Assembly: GCA_025765615.1 (NCBI GenBank)
Contig: JAIVFJ010000213.1
Span: 44,650 to 108,649 of the forward strand
From: Zopfochytrium polystomum
Lineage: Eukaryota > Chytridiomycota > Chytridiomycetes > Chytridiales > Chytridiaceae
DNA length: 64,000 nucleotides
Reading direction: 5' to 3'
Shown here: positions 22,601 to 32,173 of the stretch, piece by piece
Numbering within the stretch: position 1 is the first letter of the stretch
Layout: each line of letters begins with the position of its first letter
The notes under the pieces: model-generated
Told to the model about the DNA's origin: nothing
Seen by the model: only the letters and a program-made list of their open reading frames with translations
The model's database searches: none
Program-made: the position numbers and the translations under genes

Positions 22601-22655
22601 TGCGAGCCTGTGGGTGTGTGTGCTGTGTGTGTGAGCGGTGTGTGTGAGGGTGTTG
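22520..22655 (-). repeat. (CA)n leader repeat of small-protein gene 1
   Basis: On the plus strand this is GT-rich, with (GT)20 or more at 22557-22598. On the gene's coding strand it is a CA tract between the TATA box at 22690-22697 and the ATG at 22461. Confidence 0.9.
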
Positions 22656-22689
22656 TGTGTGACTATTCGATTGGATGAAGCAATCTTGG

Positions 22690-22697
22690 TATTTATA
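22690..22697 (-). promoter_or_regulatory. TATA box of small-protein gene 1
   Basis: TATAAATA on the minus strand, about 230 bp before the ATG; the CA repeat lies between. Confidence 0.55.
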
Positions 22698-23526
22698 CGG
22701 ATTCAGCAAGCTGCCATACTTTTCACCTCGTGACCTCGGTGGCACGGCTATCAAGACAAGCGAAGCCACGTCAAGACAAGAATTTCATAAGCTTTGTGTC
22801 ACGATGCATTCCGTAAGGCAAACCGGCACAGCCACCTCGACGATCAAAGAGTCCCTCTCTTTCTTGCTCCCAAAGGGCAATTACGGAGCCCGCAGTCATA
22901 TAGTCATATGGGTGTGGCTGTGAGTCCGTGCCACCCACGGCGTCTCTGGAAAGGGGACGGAAACGAAGAAAGGCAACTGCTGACATGAGCCCTTCAGATC
23001 CGCACTTCTCTTTTGCAGCAAGCGTTCATGCGAGAGCGAACACATTTACAAACACCGCAAAAACACTTATTCCTCGACGCTGTCATGGGGCAGGTCCAAT
23101 AAATCGTCAAATGAATCAGAGACAATCTTGTGGGAGGAGCTTAGTTAGAGCGCGATCGAAAGAGAGGAGTGTTGGCGACACCAGTCTGCCGTACTCGCAG
23201 TTCATCGTGTGTGAGGTCAAAGTACGATCCACCTAGTGGATTTGACCATGTGTAGAGAGCGCCAGCTCAGGAAACCCATGAGGTTGAATCTGTCCACCTT
23301 CCTTTTGCAATTCGATGTCGAAAAAAGTTTAGGTTATCTTAATTGCGAGTTTATTTGAACTGGGCAGGTATGGAAAATAATATCAGCCTCCAACACTTGA
23401 TGGCGTTACTCAGTCTCATCGAACGCGAAACAAGCGTGAGAGTAAAGAAGCAACCCAAGCGAGCCTTTTTAAGCGAACCACCAACAACTGCCCACTTCAT
23501 CCACGGCACCACCCAGAGCCCACTCG
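22698..23526. other. Intergenic, no gene seen
   Basis: No supportable gene between the first two small-protein genes. Confidence 0.5.
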
Positions 23527-23715
23527 TCATCGGCGGTCTTGGAGAGAGGAGTTGGCCGACTGTGGTGACGCTGCCGACCTCGGCGACGCAGACTGCGATC
23601 TTGTGGTGGGTACCCGCAGCAGGCTTGTGATTTGGAGGGCTGGGGGCTTTGGCGCGAAGACCTTGTTTTTCGGGGCGAGCGACGCGACAGCAGCGGGAGA
23701 GTTGATATGGGGCAT
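23527..23715 (-). CDS. Small protein family member 2 (62 aa)
   Basis: ATG at 23715-23713, stop at 23529-23527. The sequence starts MPHINSPAAVASLAPKNKVF and ends SSLQDRR. Same length, same strand and same Arg/Ser-rich tail as the gene at 22273-22461, so this is a tandem duplicate. A CA-rich leader and TATA box lie upstream. Function unknown. Confidence 0.7.
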   Translation of the reverse strand: MPHINSPAAVASLAPKNKVFAPKPPALQITSLLRVPTTRSQSASPRSAASPQSANSSLQDRR

Positions 23716-23764
23716 TGGCGGTTTGGTTGGCAACAAAGGGAGTTTGATCGAGATGGTTTCTTGT

Positions 23765-23828
23765 GTGAGTGCGTGAGTGAGTATGTGATTGTGTGAGTGT
23801 GCGAGGGTGAGTGTGTGTGTGTGTGTGG
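23765..23828 (-). repeat. CA-rich leader of small-protein gene 2
   Basis: Imperfect CACTCACACA-type repeats on the coding strand (GTGTGAGTG on the plus strand), ending in (GT)9 at about 23811-23828. Located between the TATA box at 23842-23847 and the ATG at 23715. Confidence 0.85.
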
Positions 23829-23841
23829 AAGAGATCCATGC

Positions 23842-23847
23842 TTTATA
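23842..23847 (-). promoter_or_regulatory. TATA box of small-protein gene 2
   Basis: TATAAA on the minus strand about 130 bp upstream of the ATG. Confidence 0.55.
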
Positions 23848-24445
23848 GGTCTTGCAAGCCAGAGTTACATCGTGGCTCCAGGTTGGACGCATGACGCAAG
23901 CCACACAGTCTAAGCTACGGCACCACAGACAACGAGATACCTCCCGCCCCAGCTGATTAATTAACCCGCCGGAGATGAAAACAAATCTAAGCTTTGTCTT
24001 TTGTGCGAGTTTGTTTCGAAAGTTGTAAGCAAAATCCTGTGCGGCTGTGCGCCTGCGACATCTCTGAATCCTTGCTTCGGCAATACCATCACCTGATCTG
24101 CTGCATTAGGCAGCTCGAAAACATACGAACACATACACACACACGCAAGCGCTTAAACGGATCCAAGAAATTTTGCGGGAACCTTGAAGAAAACTCCGGC
24201 GGTGGCTGTGTTTACGGGTTAAATGAAACCAATTCCGTCGACACAAAAGGAAAAGCACACCTTCGGAATTGAAGCTCAAGAAACGTCCCGCAAACTCAGG
24301 CCAAATCTAGTCTGCGTGGCTATGCAGAGAACAAACAAGTTCTTCAGATCGATTTGTTTGTGATTGGTGATGTAATCAAATCACGTGTGGCTGTGCCAAT
24401 CAGCGCTGTGCCACCAAATGTCGGTCAACTACAAACTTGAACGTG
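23848..24445. other. Divergent intergenic region, no gene seen
   Basis: Spacer between the minus-strand small-protein gene 2 and the plus-strand gene 3; nothing else supportable. Confidence 0.5.
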
Positions 24446-24451
24446 TATAAA
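24446..24451 (+). promoter_or_regulatory. TATA box of small-protein gene 3
   Basis: TATAAA about 170 bp upstream of the ATG at 24620, followed by a CA-rich leader (24498-24575). Confidence 0.55.
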
Positions 24452-24497
24452 GCTCGACTCTTTCTGCCCTCCCACCATCCGCAACGACTTGTGATCA

Positions 24498-24575
24498 CAC
24501 GCACACATCCACACACATCCAACACATATCCATACACAACCACACACACTCGCATACACATACGACAACCGTTAC
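24498..24575 (+). repeat. CA-rich leader of small-protein gene 3
   Basis: Imperfect ACACACATCCACACAC-type sequence on the coding strand between TATA box and ATG, as in the other two family members. Confidence 0.8.
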
Positions 24576-24619
24576 TCATAGACCCAACGCCCAAACAAAA
24601 ATCCTTCTTATACAACGCC

Positions 24620-24820
24620 ATGCCTCACGTCAATTCGCCCGCCGCGATCGCCTCGCTGACCCCCAAGAACAAGGTTTTCACCAACAAGTCCACCTCATCC
24701 CGTGATACTTCAAGCGGCCTCATCAAGCTGCCAATCTCGTTCACGACGTTGCCCGGACTGCCGCTCCCGCGCGGCCAGAGATCTTTCAGATATGTGGAGA
24801 TTTCGGGGCAGCGGAACTGA
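24620..24820 (+). CDS. Small protein family member 3 (66 aa)
   Basis: ATG at 24620, stop ending 24820. The first 20 residues (MPHVNSPAAIASLTPKNKVF) match the two 62-aa paralogues. After KNKVF the sequence diverges (TNKSTSSRDTSSGLIKLP, ending RYVEISGQRN), which suggests a 3' exchange or an exon fused to new sequence. Opposite strand to the other two. Unknown function; a later exon cannot be excluded. Confidence 0.65.
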   Translation: MPHVNSPAAIASLTPKNKVFTNKSTSSRDTSSGLIKLPISFTTLPGLPLPRGQRSFRYVEISGQRN

Positions 24821-25664
24821 GGCGAGGCGGTGGGGCCAGATGGATGGTTAGGAACGCGAGCGGCTGCCTTTTGGTTGGGATTTATTCTCTCAAGCGAGTT
24901 GATGATGACCTCAATAAGTGAACAATCATATCCACGGATGTCCACTTCCCACTGGTAGTGTTTGTGCGTGAGCAGATGAAAGGAAAGTTTCGCTGCAACT
25001 CGAGAAGTGACGAATGGAAGAAATTGGGCATTTGTTACCGCCAAGTCCTTTCTTCCTGCAAACAACGGGGTTGTCCAGAGTAGTTTGAACCAGGTCCGAA
25101 CCAACCAATCCAACATTGAAACGCGTGAGACCCAGTCGACCTCAATATAATTCAAAGTCATTCGCCCATGGTGCCTGTCTGAAGGAGTAAGGCGGCCGCC
25201 GCCGTTTGGGGCGGCGCTGCTGCGGAAAGAGCCGGGGCTAAGGGTGCGGGTGCGGCGGGCCATGCGGCGGCTCGCGCTCGGGCTCGGCGATGACGGCGGC
25301 GGTGGTGGCGGCGCGGTAAGCAACGACGGCGACAGCAATGACGACGCCAGCGATAGCGGGGGTGGGGCGGCGGTAACGTAGGGGGATAGGGAAGGAAGCG
25401 CGCGGAACGGGGCCGGCGCCGCCGGAGGCTGCGCAGTTGTTGGCACGGGCGGCGGCTGCTGCTCAGCCAGATGGGGAGAGCGCTGGTGACGCTGGAGGAC
25501 CTGTCGTTTGCCAAGGAGTCGATTGAGATGTCGTTGGGGGATGCTGCGTGAAGTTATGAGAAAAAATTGCATTACATGAACACTTCTATGGTACAGAAAA
25601 TCACAATGGTAGCTACATTGCATTCTTTATTAGCGCACAGCAGCTGAGGCACTGCCGCAACTTT
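24821..25664. other. Uncertain region, no gene called
   Basis: A long minus-strand open frame (24625-25623) is GC- and Pro/Ser/Arg-rich and covers the small-protein gene on the other strand. It lacks conserved motifs and looks like a shadow of composition. I call no gene. Confidence 0.4.
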
Positions 25665-26792
25665 TCAAATCAAAAGACAGTTCAAAAGCCTCAAGCAACC
25701 CGTCAAAGGTATTTCAAGTAACCTACGCACAGGCAAAGATCGTGCGATGATGCGAGTACGGTACTTTGTGCAAGATTCCTCCTCGGTTGATTCAACGTTT
25801 GGCGTGTTGACCAGTCTGAACACGAGGGTGTCGAATACAGGGCTCTCTCTCCCAAGCGTAGAATAGTAACTGACATCAATGTCGACAACAATCGCCTCCG
25901 TGGGACTTTGGAAACACATCGGCCTCAGAATAGGAACGGTATACGACTGGAAATCCTCGCTTCCCACGCCCAGCGTCAGTTTACCCCCAACAACGGGCAG
26001 AAAGTAAAAGAGCCTGCGAAAGCGGGCAAGGTGCGAATAACTATCCGATCGCAGCGGCTCAAACCTGTCGACCATGTGACAGTGCTTAACGTACTCCTGC
26101 AGGTTGAAAATAACGAGCGGCGAGTGAATGACCTCTGGCGCTGGAGCGTTTACGATGGCGAGGAGACTGTAGCGGCCTTCCTTGCCCGATTTGTCAAAGA
26201 CGCCGTGCATGCAGCACCGATGGATTTCAACCAGGTACCTCGTCCTGTCCGACCTCGCCACCGTGGTGCGAATCGCCACCCTGCGCACGCTTTCGCGGAG
26301 GACAGCGCGCGCAGCGTTGGCACCAAACCTGCGCGACAGCACGCGAAGCAGGATCCCGGCGAACCCGTGGAGCGACGTTTCATGCGCCGACAGCCGCGCG
26401 CGGTCGAACGGCGGCGACGGCTTTGGCTTCGACGGAACCGACCCCGGGGCGTAGACCTCGGTCAGACGTCGGATCATGTCAAAGGCGGTGACGCACCGGC
26501 GGTCGCGGTGGCCGCAGGCGTCGCTGGCGGCGATTCGGTCCCACGCGGCTTCAGAGATCTTTCCCAGCAGCCAAGTCCGGACGATGGCGTCGTGTTTCCG
26601 TCGGGTGAGTGCGTCGGCGTCCCACTGAGCCCTTTCCGCCTCGTCGGTGCCGGCGTACACGTCGTTGTCGCGGTCGACGACGTAGAGCATGCCCTTTGCG
26701 TCCAAGTAGGCGCAGAAGCGGCGGTGGAATGCGGGCCAGCTGGCTTTGGTGGCGTTGAACGCCGGCATGTCTTGGTACTCGCGATCGGTCAT
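25665..26792 (-). CDS. Gag-like (copia-type, UBN2/DUF4219-like) hypothetical protein
   Basis: A 375-aa ORF, ATG at 26792-26790. Residues about 10-115 follow a copia gag-polypeptide pattern: ASWPAFHRRFCAYLDAKG, then VVDRDNDVYA, RRKHDAIVRTWLLGKISEAA, WDRI, then a DMIRRLTEVY helix. No zinc knuckle, protease or reverse transcriptase follows. The remaining 230 residues (GILLRVLSRRFGANAAR; VIFNLQEYVKHCHMVDRFEP) match nothing I know and come from less GC-rich DNA. It could be a domesticated gag, a truncated element, or a gag-like 5' part fused to other sequence. No LTRs were seen nearby. Confidence 0.55.
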   Translation of the reverse strand: MTDREYQDMPAFNATKASWPAFHRRFCAYLDAKGMLYVVDRDNDVYAGTDEAERAQWDADALTRRKHDAIVRTWLLGKISEAAWDRIAASDACGHRDRRCVTAFDMIRRLTEVYAPGSVPSKPKPSPPFDRARLSAHETSLHGFAGILLRVLSRRFGANAARAVLRESVRRVAIRTTVARSDRTRYLVEIHRCCMHGVFDKSGKEGRYSLLAIVNAPAPEVIHSPLVIFNLQEYVKHCHMVDRFEPLRSDSYSHLARFRRLFYFLPVVGGKLTLGVGSEDFQSYTVPILRPMCFQSPTEAIVVDIDVSYYSTLGRESPVFDTLVFRLVNTPNVESTEEESCTKYRTRIIARSLPVRRLLEIPLTGCLRLLNCLLI

Positions 26793-28213
26793 GTTTGCTG
26801 TGGGGCAACTCGGGCACGCGGCAAATGCCGTTTCGTTCGTCGGGGAGGGAGGGAGGGGAATCGCACAAGGAGAAGCTCGTTCCCGCCGACTGCGACTTGC
26901 TTGTGGAAGCGGTCCGATTTAAACCCGGGGGTTGTCGGTGGGTAGGTGCTGCGGCGCAGTCGGTTCGTTCGTTTGTTTGGTTTCCGCAACACCCAAAAGT
27001 GACTTCAATAAATAACGCGTTCGACCGACCATCTTTCAACTACAGTGAAGATCCCGTTGTTGACAAGGCAACACGGAGAAGTGCTCGCTGTGGTCAAAAT
27101 GAAGCCGGACAGGCTGGGAGTCTTTGTGCACTGGATTGGGGTATTCGACGGGGATTTAGGTTGGAGTCCGCGATGTCGCCCGAAGCTTGGTGGAAGTGAC
27201 GGAAAGTGGGCAAGACTTCTCACCGGGACGGTTGCATCAGACAATGAGTGCAAACAAACTCATCTCGTCCATTTATCGTCCGTGGGAGAAGAGGAAGACC
27301 TGTCCGCTTTATGTGAAAAACACCGTCAACACGATCTTGAAACACGGAACCTCTCCTTGGTGATTAACCAATGCGAAACAACAGATGCTTGATATTTGGT
27401 GCATTTCGTGTGAAACAAACGAACCTGGCAGGGGAGCCTCACGCATTGAAACGCGGATCCTCAGCGCTCGTTCCAGACGAAAGCCACGGAAGAGCCCCAG
27501 TCCCCCCGATTTGCATTCAGCCGACCCGCGTGCCGGACGCCGAAACGTACAAAGTGGCTGGAAAGGTACGGAGCAACGCCATCGAACGGAAGATACCCTT
27601 GGTTCGGCCTGTGTCCGTCATTGAGCTGAGTTAGATCCAACGTAAACTGCCTCAAGGAAGCTCAGTTCCGTGGTCGTTCCAACGTAAGTGAGAGTAAAAA
27701 GCGCGGCCCAGTTTGCCATAATGAGCCGAAGCTCCCGTCGGTGACGCCAGGACTTTGGCGGTGGCGGGTCACCAAGCCCAGCGAATTCTATGTTTTGAGG
27801 AAAAATTGTGCAACAGTCTTTAAGATTGAAGTCCAAATCCTAAAATGACTGCAGTGGGTGAAATCTGCAGAGAATTGAGAGGAGATTATTTCATGTATTC
27901 AATGCTGCAGCCAAACACACTGTGGATATTGCAGATGGGCTTAAGGCAGTGACTCGATTTGGTCCAAAAATATCATTTTTTGTGGTGAACTATTTGTGTC
28001 ACATTGATATAGTCAAGGCGTCGTTGCCGCGATTTTACTATTTTGATAGTCCTTAAACCAGAGCGATACGCTTGCCGCAGTCACCAAACTGGTACCGATG
28101 GGTCAGAAATCCCCAAAATTACAAACTTTCACTGTCCACCTTTGACGTCGCACGATTGAATGCGATCTGACAAGGCGGCCCGCCATTGCGGGACGCGCGG
28201 ACAGCCACCCAGA

Positions 28214-28216
<3 letters not shown>
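26793..28216. other. Intergenic, no gene seen
   Basis: About 1.4 kb without a convincing gene; several short open frames on both strands lack motifs. Confidence 0.5.

Positions 28217-28264
<48 letters not shown>
28217..28264. repeat. Poly(A) tract (~35 nt) and A/G-rich tail
   Basis: About 35 consecutive A then AAGAAAAGAAAAGAAA, lying 37-85 bp upstream of the hydrolase ATG on its coding strand. Confidence 0.9.
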
Positions 28265-28266
<2 letters not shown>

Positions 28267-28300
28267 CCCGCCAACCACCAATTCCAATTGGAGAATCCTC

Positions 28301-29448
28301 ATGGCTGCCTCCGGTGCTGCTGTTCTCAACTTCCACGTCTTCAACGCGGACGCCAGCCCCGCCCACCCCGTCCTGGCCATCCACGGCATCCAGGGCCACG
28401 CACTCCGCTGGCGCTTCCTCGCAGGCGCCTCCACCACCGCCACCGCCACCGCCGCAAACCACCCCGTCTTCCCCACCCCGCGCACCATCGTCGCAGTCGA
28501 CCTGCGCGGCCACGGCGCGTCCACCAGCGCTGCTCCGTGGTCCCTGGCCCAACACATTCGCGACCTTGCTGCGACTCTCCGCGCGTACCGCAGCAAAACC
28601 GCAGCCGCCGCGACGGCGGCGTCGGATTTTGCCGTTGACCTAATCGGTCACAGCTTTGGCGGCTTCCTGTCGCTCCACTTTTGGGCGGCACATCCGACGC
28701 TAGTCCGTAAGATCGTTCTCCTTGATCCAGCTGTGAGTGGTTGTGGTTATTGGCGATGATGGGTTATTTCGGCACAAGGTTTTTTTTTTTTTTTGTTGTG
28801 TTGCTGCCATGGAAATCGAGGGTGATGTGCAGGGCAATTCGAGAATGCGAGGCGCGTGCATGTGCGTGTGGTCTCACCCATATACCTCGACTGACCTTTC
28901 ACTAACGCCCTCCTACCCAGTTGAAGTTCAATGGCGACTTTGCAGCTTCCTTTGCCCAAGACTACCTTAACCCGAAAAAAAACTCGTTCGACTCGGTCGA
29001 GCAGGCCGCCTTGAACCGCTCCCGTACTCTTCACAAGAACACTCTGGCCGCTGCGGGCTGCCTCGACGGCGACTCCCTTGTCTGCTCCCACCCCGCCGTC
29101 CAGATCGACACTGACAACAACCTCGAACAATTCAACGACCCCTTTGACAACAACGCCGAAAAGTTTCGCTTCCGTTGGTCCGCCACCGCCATCATTGCCG
29201 GCATCAGTGAATTGTCTGAATTTGGCGTGCCAAACCCTCCGCGGGACGAGGCACCGCGCCCGGAAAAGTTGCTGCTCGTCCGTGCGAACTTTGAAGCGTA
29301 CGTGCGCGATGATGTTATCCAGGATATTAAGGAGGCCTTTGGGGAGGACCGCACCGTCGTCAAGTCCCTGGACTGTGGGCACATGGTGTTTTGGGATGTC
29401 CCCGACCAGTTGGCAGATATCGTTCGCGAATTCTACGTCAGTCCTTAA
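28301..29448 (+). CDS. Alpha/beta hydrolase
   Basis: Two exons, 28301-28732 and 28921-29448, joined by a 188-nt GT-AG intron; 319 aa. Fold landmarks: oxyanion loop LAIHGIQGHALRW, VAVDLRGHGAST, nucleophile elbow IGHSFGG (Ser118), KIVLLDPA on the following strand, and the catalytic-His region LDCGHMVFWDVP (His298). This is the typical small alpha/beta hydrolase (esterase, epoxide or dehalogenase-like) layout; the substrate cannot be predicted. No signal peptide. The start ATG follows a poly(A) leader and is the first in frame. Confidence 0.88.
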
Positions 29449-29949
29449 AATAACACCCCTCAACGAATAAATAATTGACTGGCTGGAGAATACATCCGCC
29501 CTTCAACCCTTCGGATGAAACCAACAAAACCAGAAAACAGGACGATTAACGGTCTGCTTGCGAAGTGCTTGGTCTTGACAAAGCAGACCTCGGCGCTTGG
29601 GCTGGGGCCTGGCCGTGTTTGCGCTTCTTCTAGTCTCTGCCGCATCGGCGGTGGGATTCCACGTTGGCGGACGCCAACGCGTCGTTGCTGTCGTCATCTA
29701 CCACTGCCGTGGCCCTCACAGGACGTTCGGGGCAAAAGTCAGGCGCGGCGGGGCGGCGCCGACTGCTGTTGTAGACTTCATCAGGGGACTGCGGCTCACC
29801 AACAATACGGTCCGGACAGGCGCAAGTCCCTTTAAGAACCGACCGAGTCTGCTGTTTAGCGCTGCCCGGCCGACGGGTTCCGCGTTCCCGGCGAAGCGGC
29901 ACCCGTAGGCGTCGGCGACGCGCGCGACGAGGAAGCGCTTTGCAAACTC
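29449..29949. other. Intergenic with possible relic signal-peptide sequence
   Basis: At 29597 a plus-strand frame reads GWGLAVFALLLVSAASAVGF, which looks like a signal peptide but starts at a TTG, not ATG. It may be the relic 5' end of the lectin-like pseudogene that follows. Confidence 0.4.
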
Positions 29950-30165
29950 GTGGGCGGCCGTCGCAAAGAACGGGTGTGGGCGCTCCGCCAGTGGACGTTC
30001 TGGCCAGACGGCTCGATCAAGACCAACCGAGGGTTCTGCCTCGACAACGCCAATGGGCTGCTGCTGGTCGATGGGAACCCGGTACGGGTTTTTGAGCAAC
30101 GGCACGCCGGCGCAAAAGTTGGTTTACCGCAGCGACGGAAGTATCCTCAAGCGCAGAAGGTCACG
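29950..30165 (+). pseudogene. Ricin-B-type (beta-trefoil) lectin domain remnant
   Basis: One frame gives RQWTFWPDGSIKTNRGFCLD then DGNPVRVFE. A shift of frame near 30094 gives NGTPAQKLVYRSDGSI. The QWTF/DGSIK/CLD/PVRVFE/NGTPAQKx order is the repeat unit of ricin-B carbohydrate-binding domains, with the second QxW motif altered to QKL. The frame break and lack of a start show it is not a working gene. It would have been a secreted carbohydrate-binding protein; nothing indicates a toxin catalytic chain. Confidence 0.75.
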
Positions 30166-30823
30166 TGACTCGACTCTTCTTTGGTTTCGTATCCTCCGTA
30201 TTCATCCTCTACGTTCCATGCTTCCACCTCCCAGCACGCTAATCTGCTTTCCTTCTTGAGACCTTTATTTCACGAACCCTTGATTACCGAAATTCCTCTT
30301 CTCAGAATCTCGTAAGAACGAATCACTCTGTGGTTCAAGGCGGCGATACATAGGAAGAGCAAAATCGAATGTTTTCAAGCGCCTCTGTCCTTTGAAATCT
30401 CCTCCCAGTTGAAATAATCTAACCGGCGTAGTTCCTCGTGCTCCATTTTCACTCATTTGCAGGCCTCCACCCTACTTTGAATGGAGCCCTGCCGACGAAC
30501 AGAGGTAATCTCCACGTATGCAACAAGGCGATGCCGGGTAGCGATCAGCATGTTTTCAGAAGACTCGCCAGATCCGGAGGAGACTCAACGGTGAAAACCT
30601 CAGCTGAACGGTTGGACTGGAGCGACCAAGGCCGCATACTGGAGCCACTGCTTCTCATTACCAAGAGCCTACGAGTAGATTCGGAGCGGATAGGCATGCA
30701 AGGGCGTGCGTGAAGTGCCCGAAGGTCGCGATTTTGGCCGTTTCGTTATGAAATCGCAGCATCGCTTTCGCGATGGGGCCACTGAGGCCATTTGTTTTCC
30801 ATCGGAGCATCCGCATGCCTTTT
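30166..30823. other. Intergenic, no gene seen
   Basis: No supportable coding sequence; lies between the lectin remnant and the 3' end of the WW-ankyrin gene. Confidence 0.5.
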
Positions 30824-31978
30824 TCACTGCAGTGAGCTTCCACTGAACTTCAGCTGAAGATCGCTTTCCCTCCACCAGCGAAGAACGGCCGTGTGTCCTT
30901 CCCTGCAGGCCAGGTCGATTGCAACTTCCGTGTACTTCATCTCAAACCGCGAGCTCTTCCACCACTGCAAAACATGCAAGTGGTTATTGCTACTCGCTCC
31001 ATCGACAGCTCTCGCGGTGTACTGGAACTCCAACCCGCTCGTCGCCCACCACTGCCGGACTGCCAAATCGCCTCGCTGGCTCGCGAGATCCACGGCGTTC
31101 GGCGAGTGCTCAAATTCCACGCCGCTCTCCTTCCAAAACTCGAGCATCTCCAGTCGTCCTGAGCCACTTGCAACGTCCATGATGTTGGGCAGGCTTCGCG
31201 GAAACGATGATCTGGGCAGTTGCTTCCACCACCGGAGAACCGACAGTTGGCCGTTCCGCGTTGCGCCGACAAGGGCGTTAATGGAGAAGCATAGAGGGCT
31301 CCTCCTCGATGGCTCAAACATTGTCGCGAAAGAAGCGTTCGGCAAAGGCACGCCAGTGTAGCGGAAGGTCCAGGGATGTGCGGAGGAGGAGTCGCGGTCC
31401 AGGGTACCTCCAGCCTTGAGCCAGCGCAACACGTCCAGGCGACCGCTTTCGCTGAGAGTGTCCAGCAGATTAAACGAGCACAGGACAAGCCGCCCGCTAT
31501 CTCGCCACCACTCCAGGACCTCCCAATGCGCCATCGCGCACGCGCCGTCGAACGCTGCCTTGGTGTACATCTTCCCGGTCGGTTCCCGCTCGCGCCATCG
31601 CAGGAGCCACCACCGGAGCACAGCAACGTGGCCGTTAGCGCTTGCTTCGTCGACGGCACGCGGGGTGTACAGTATCCCTGTGCCGCGTCGACGATGCCAC
31701 CAGTCGAGTACGGCGATCCGGCCGAGGGCGCTGGCCCGGTCGACGGCGGCTGCTTCGACGTCGTGCGGGAATACAACGAGGGAGGAAGGATCTGCCCGTT
31801 TGATCAGAGCGAGGAGGTTGAGGTCAGCGAGCGCTGTCGCAAAGTCGATGTCCGCTGGGCTCGTGGCGCACGCTGCCGCGGCGAGGGCGGAAGGGAGGCG
31901 GGCAATGGCCGCGAAGCGTAAGCGATCGGTGGGGCAGAGGAAGTCGCAGATCGTCAGGAGGACTGGGGTTGGTAGCAT
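30824..31978 (-). CDS. Ankyrin-like repeat protein with paired-Trp repeats, copy 1
   Basis: A single-exon 384-aa ORF, ATG at 31978-31976. The N-terminal ~50 residues resemble an F-box-like helix region (PTPVLLTICDFLCPTDRLRF). Then about eight ~35-residue repeats of the form A-x-D-x-AS-x2-GHVAVL-x-WW-x3-SGL-x3-YT. Examples are NGHVAVLRWWLLRW, NHLHVLQWWKSSRFEMKYT and GHTAVLRWWRESDLQLKF. The Trp pair replaces the usual ankyrin LL. Related to the gene at 57067. Likely a protein-protein interaction scaffold; the partner is unknown. Confidence 0.88.
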   Translation of the reverse strand: MLPTPVLLTICDFLCPTDRLRFAAIARLPSALAAAACATSPADIDFATALADLNLLALIKRADPSSLVVFPHDVEAAAVDRASALGRIAVLDWWHRRRGTGILYTPRAVDEASANGHVAVLRWWLLRWREREPTGKMYTKAAFDGACAMAHWEVLEWWRDSGRLVLCSFNLLDTLSESGRLDVLRWLKAGGTLDRDSSSAHPWTFRYTGVPLPNASFATMFEPSRRSPLCFSINALVGATRNGQLSVLRWWKQLPRSSFPRSLPNIMDVASGSGRLEMLEFWKESGVEFEHSPNAVDLASQRGDLAVRQWWATSGLEFQYTARAVDGASSNNHLHVLQWWKSSRFEMKYTEVAIDLACREGHTAVLRWWRESDLQLKFSGSSLQ

Positions 31979-32173
31979 CTCACAGTTGAAGGATGAATGC
32001 GTCGTGCTGAGGCCTGACGATCAAAACAAATAAATAATGGCGATGGTGGATGACATCTATCAGATGCAGGTTCGCCCATTCCCTTGGCCTGTGGACCACC
32101 TGCTCCGTGAAGAACTCCCCCATTCACCAGCAAACAGCAGGCGCAGTTAACTCAACGAGATCTTACATAACGC

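Noticed and set aside
22520..24575. CRISPR-like or satellite array in the GT/CA regions
   Set aside because: Plain dinucleotide microsatellites without spacers; the genome is eukaryotic.
24625..25623. 332-aa minus-strand open frame
   Set aside because: Pro/Ser/Arg-rich with no motif, overlaps the small-protein gene on the other strand, and looks like a composition shadow.
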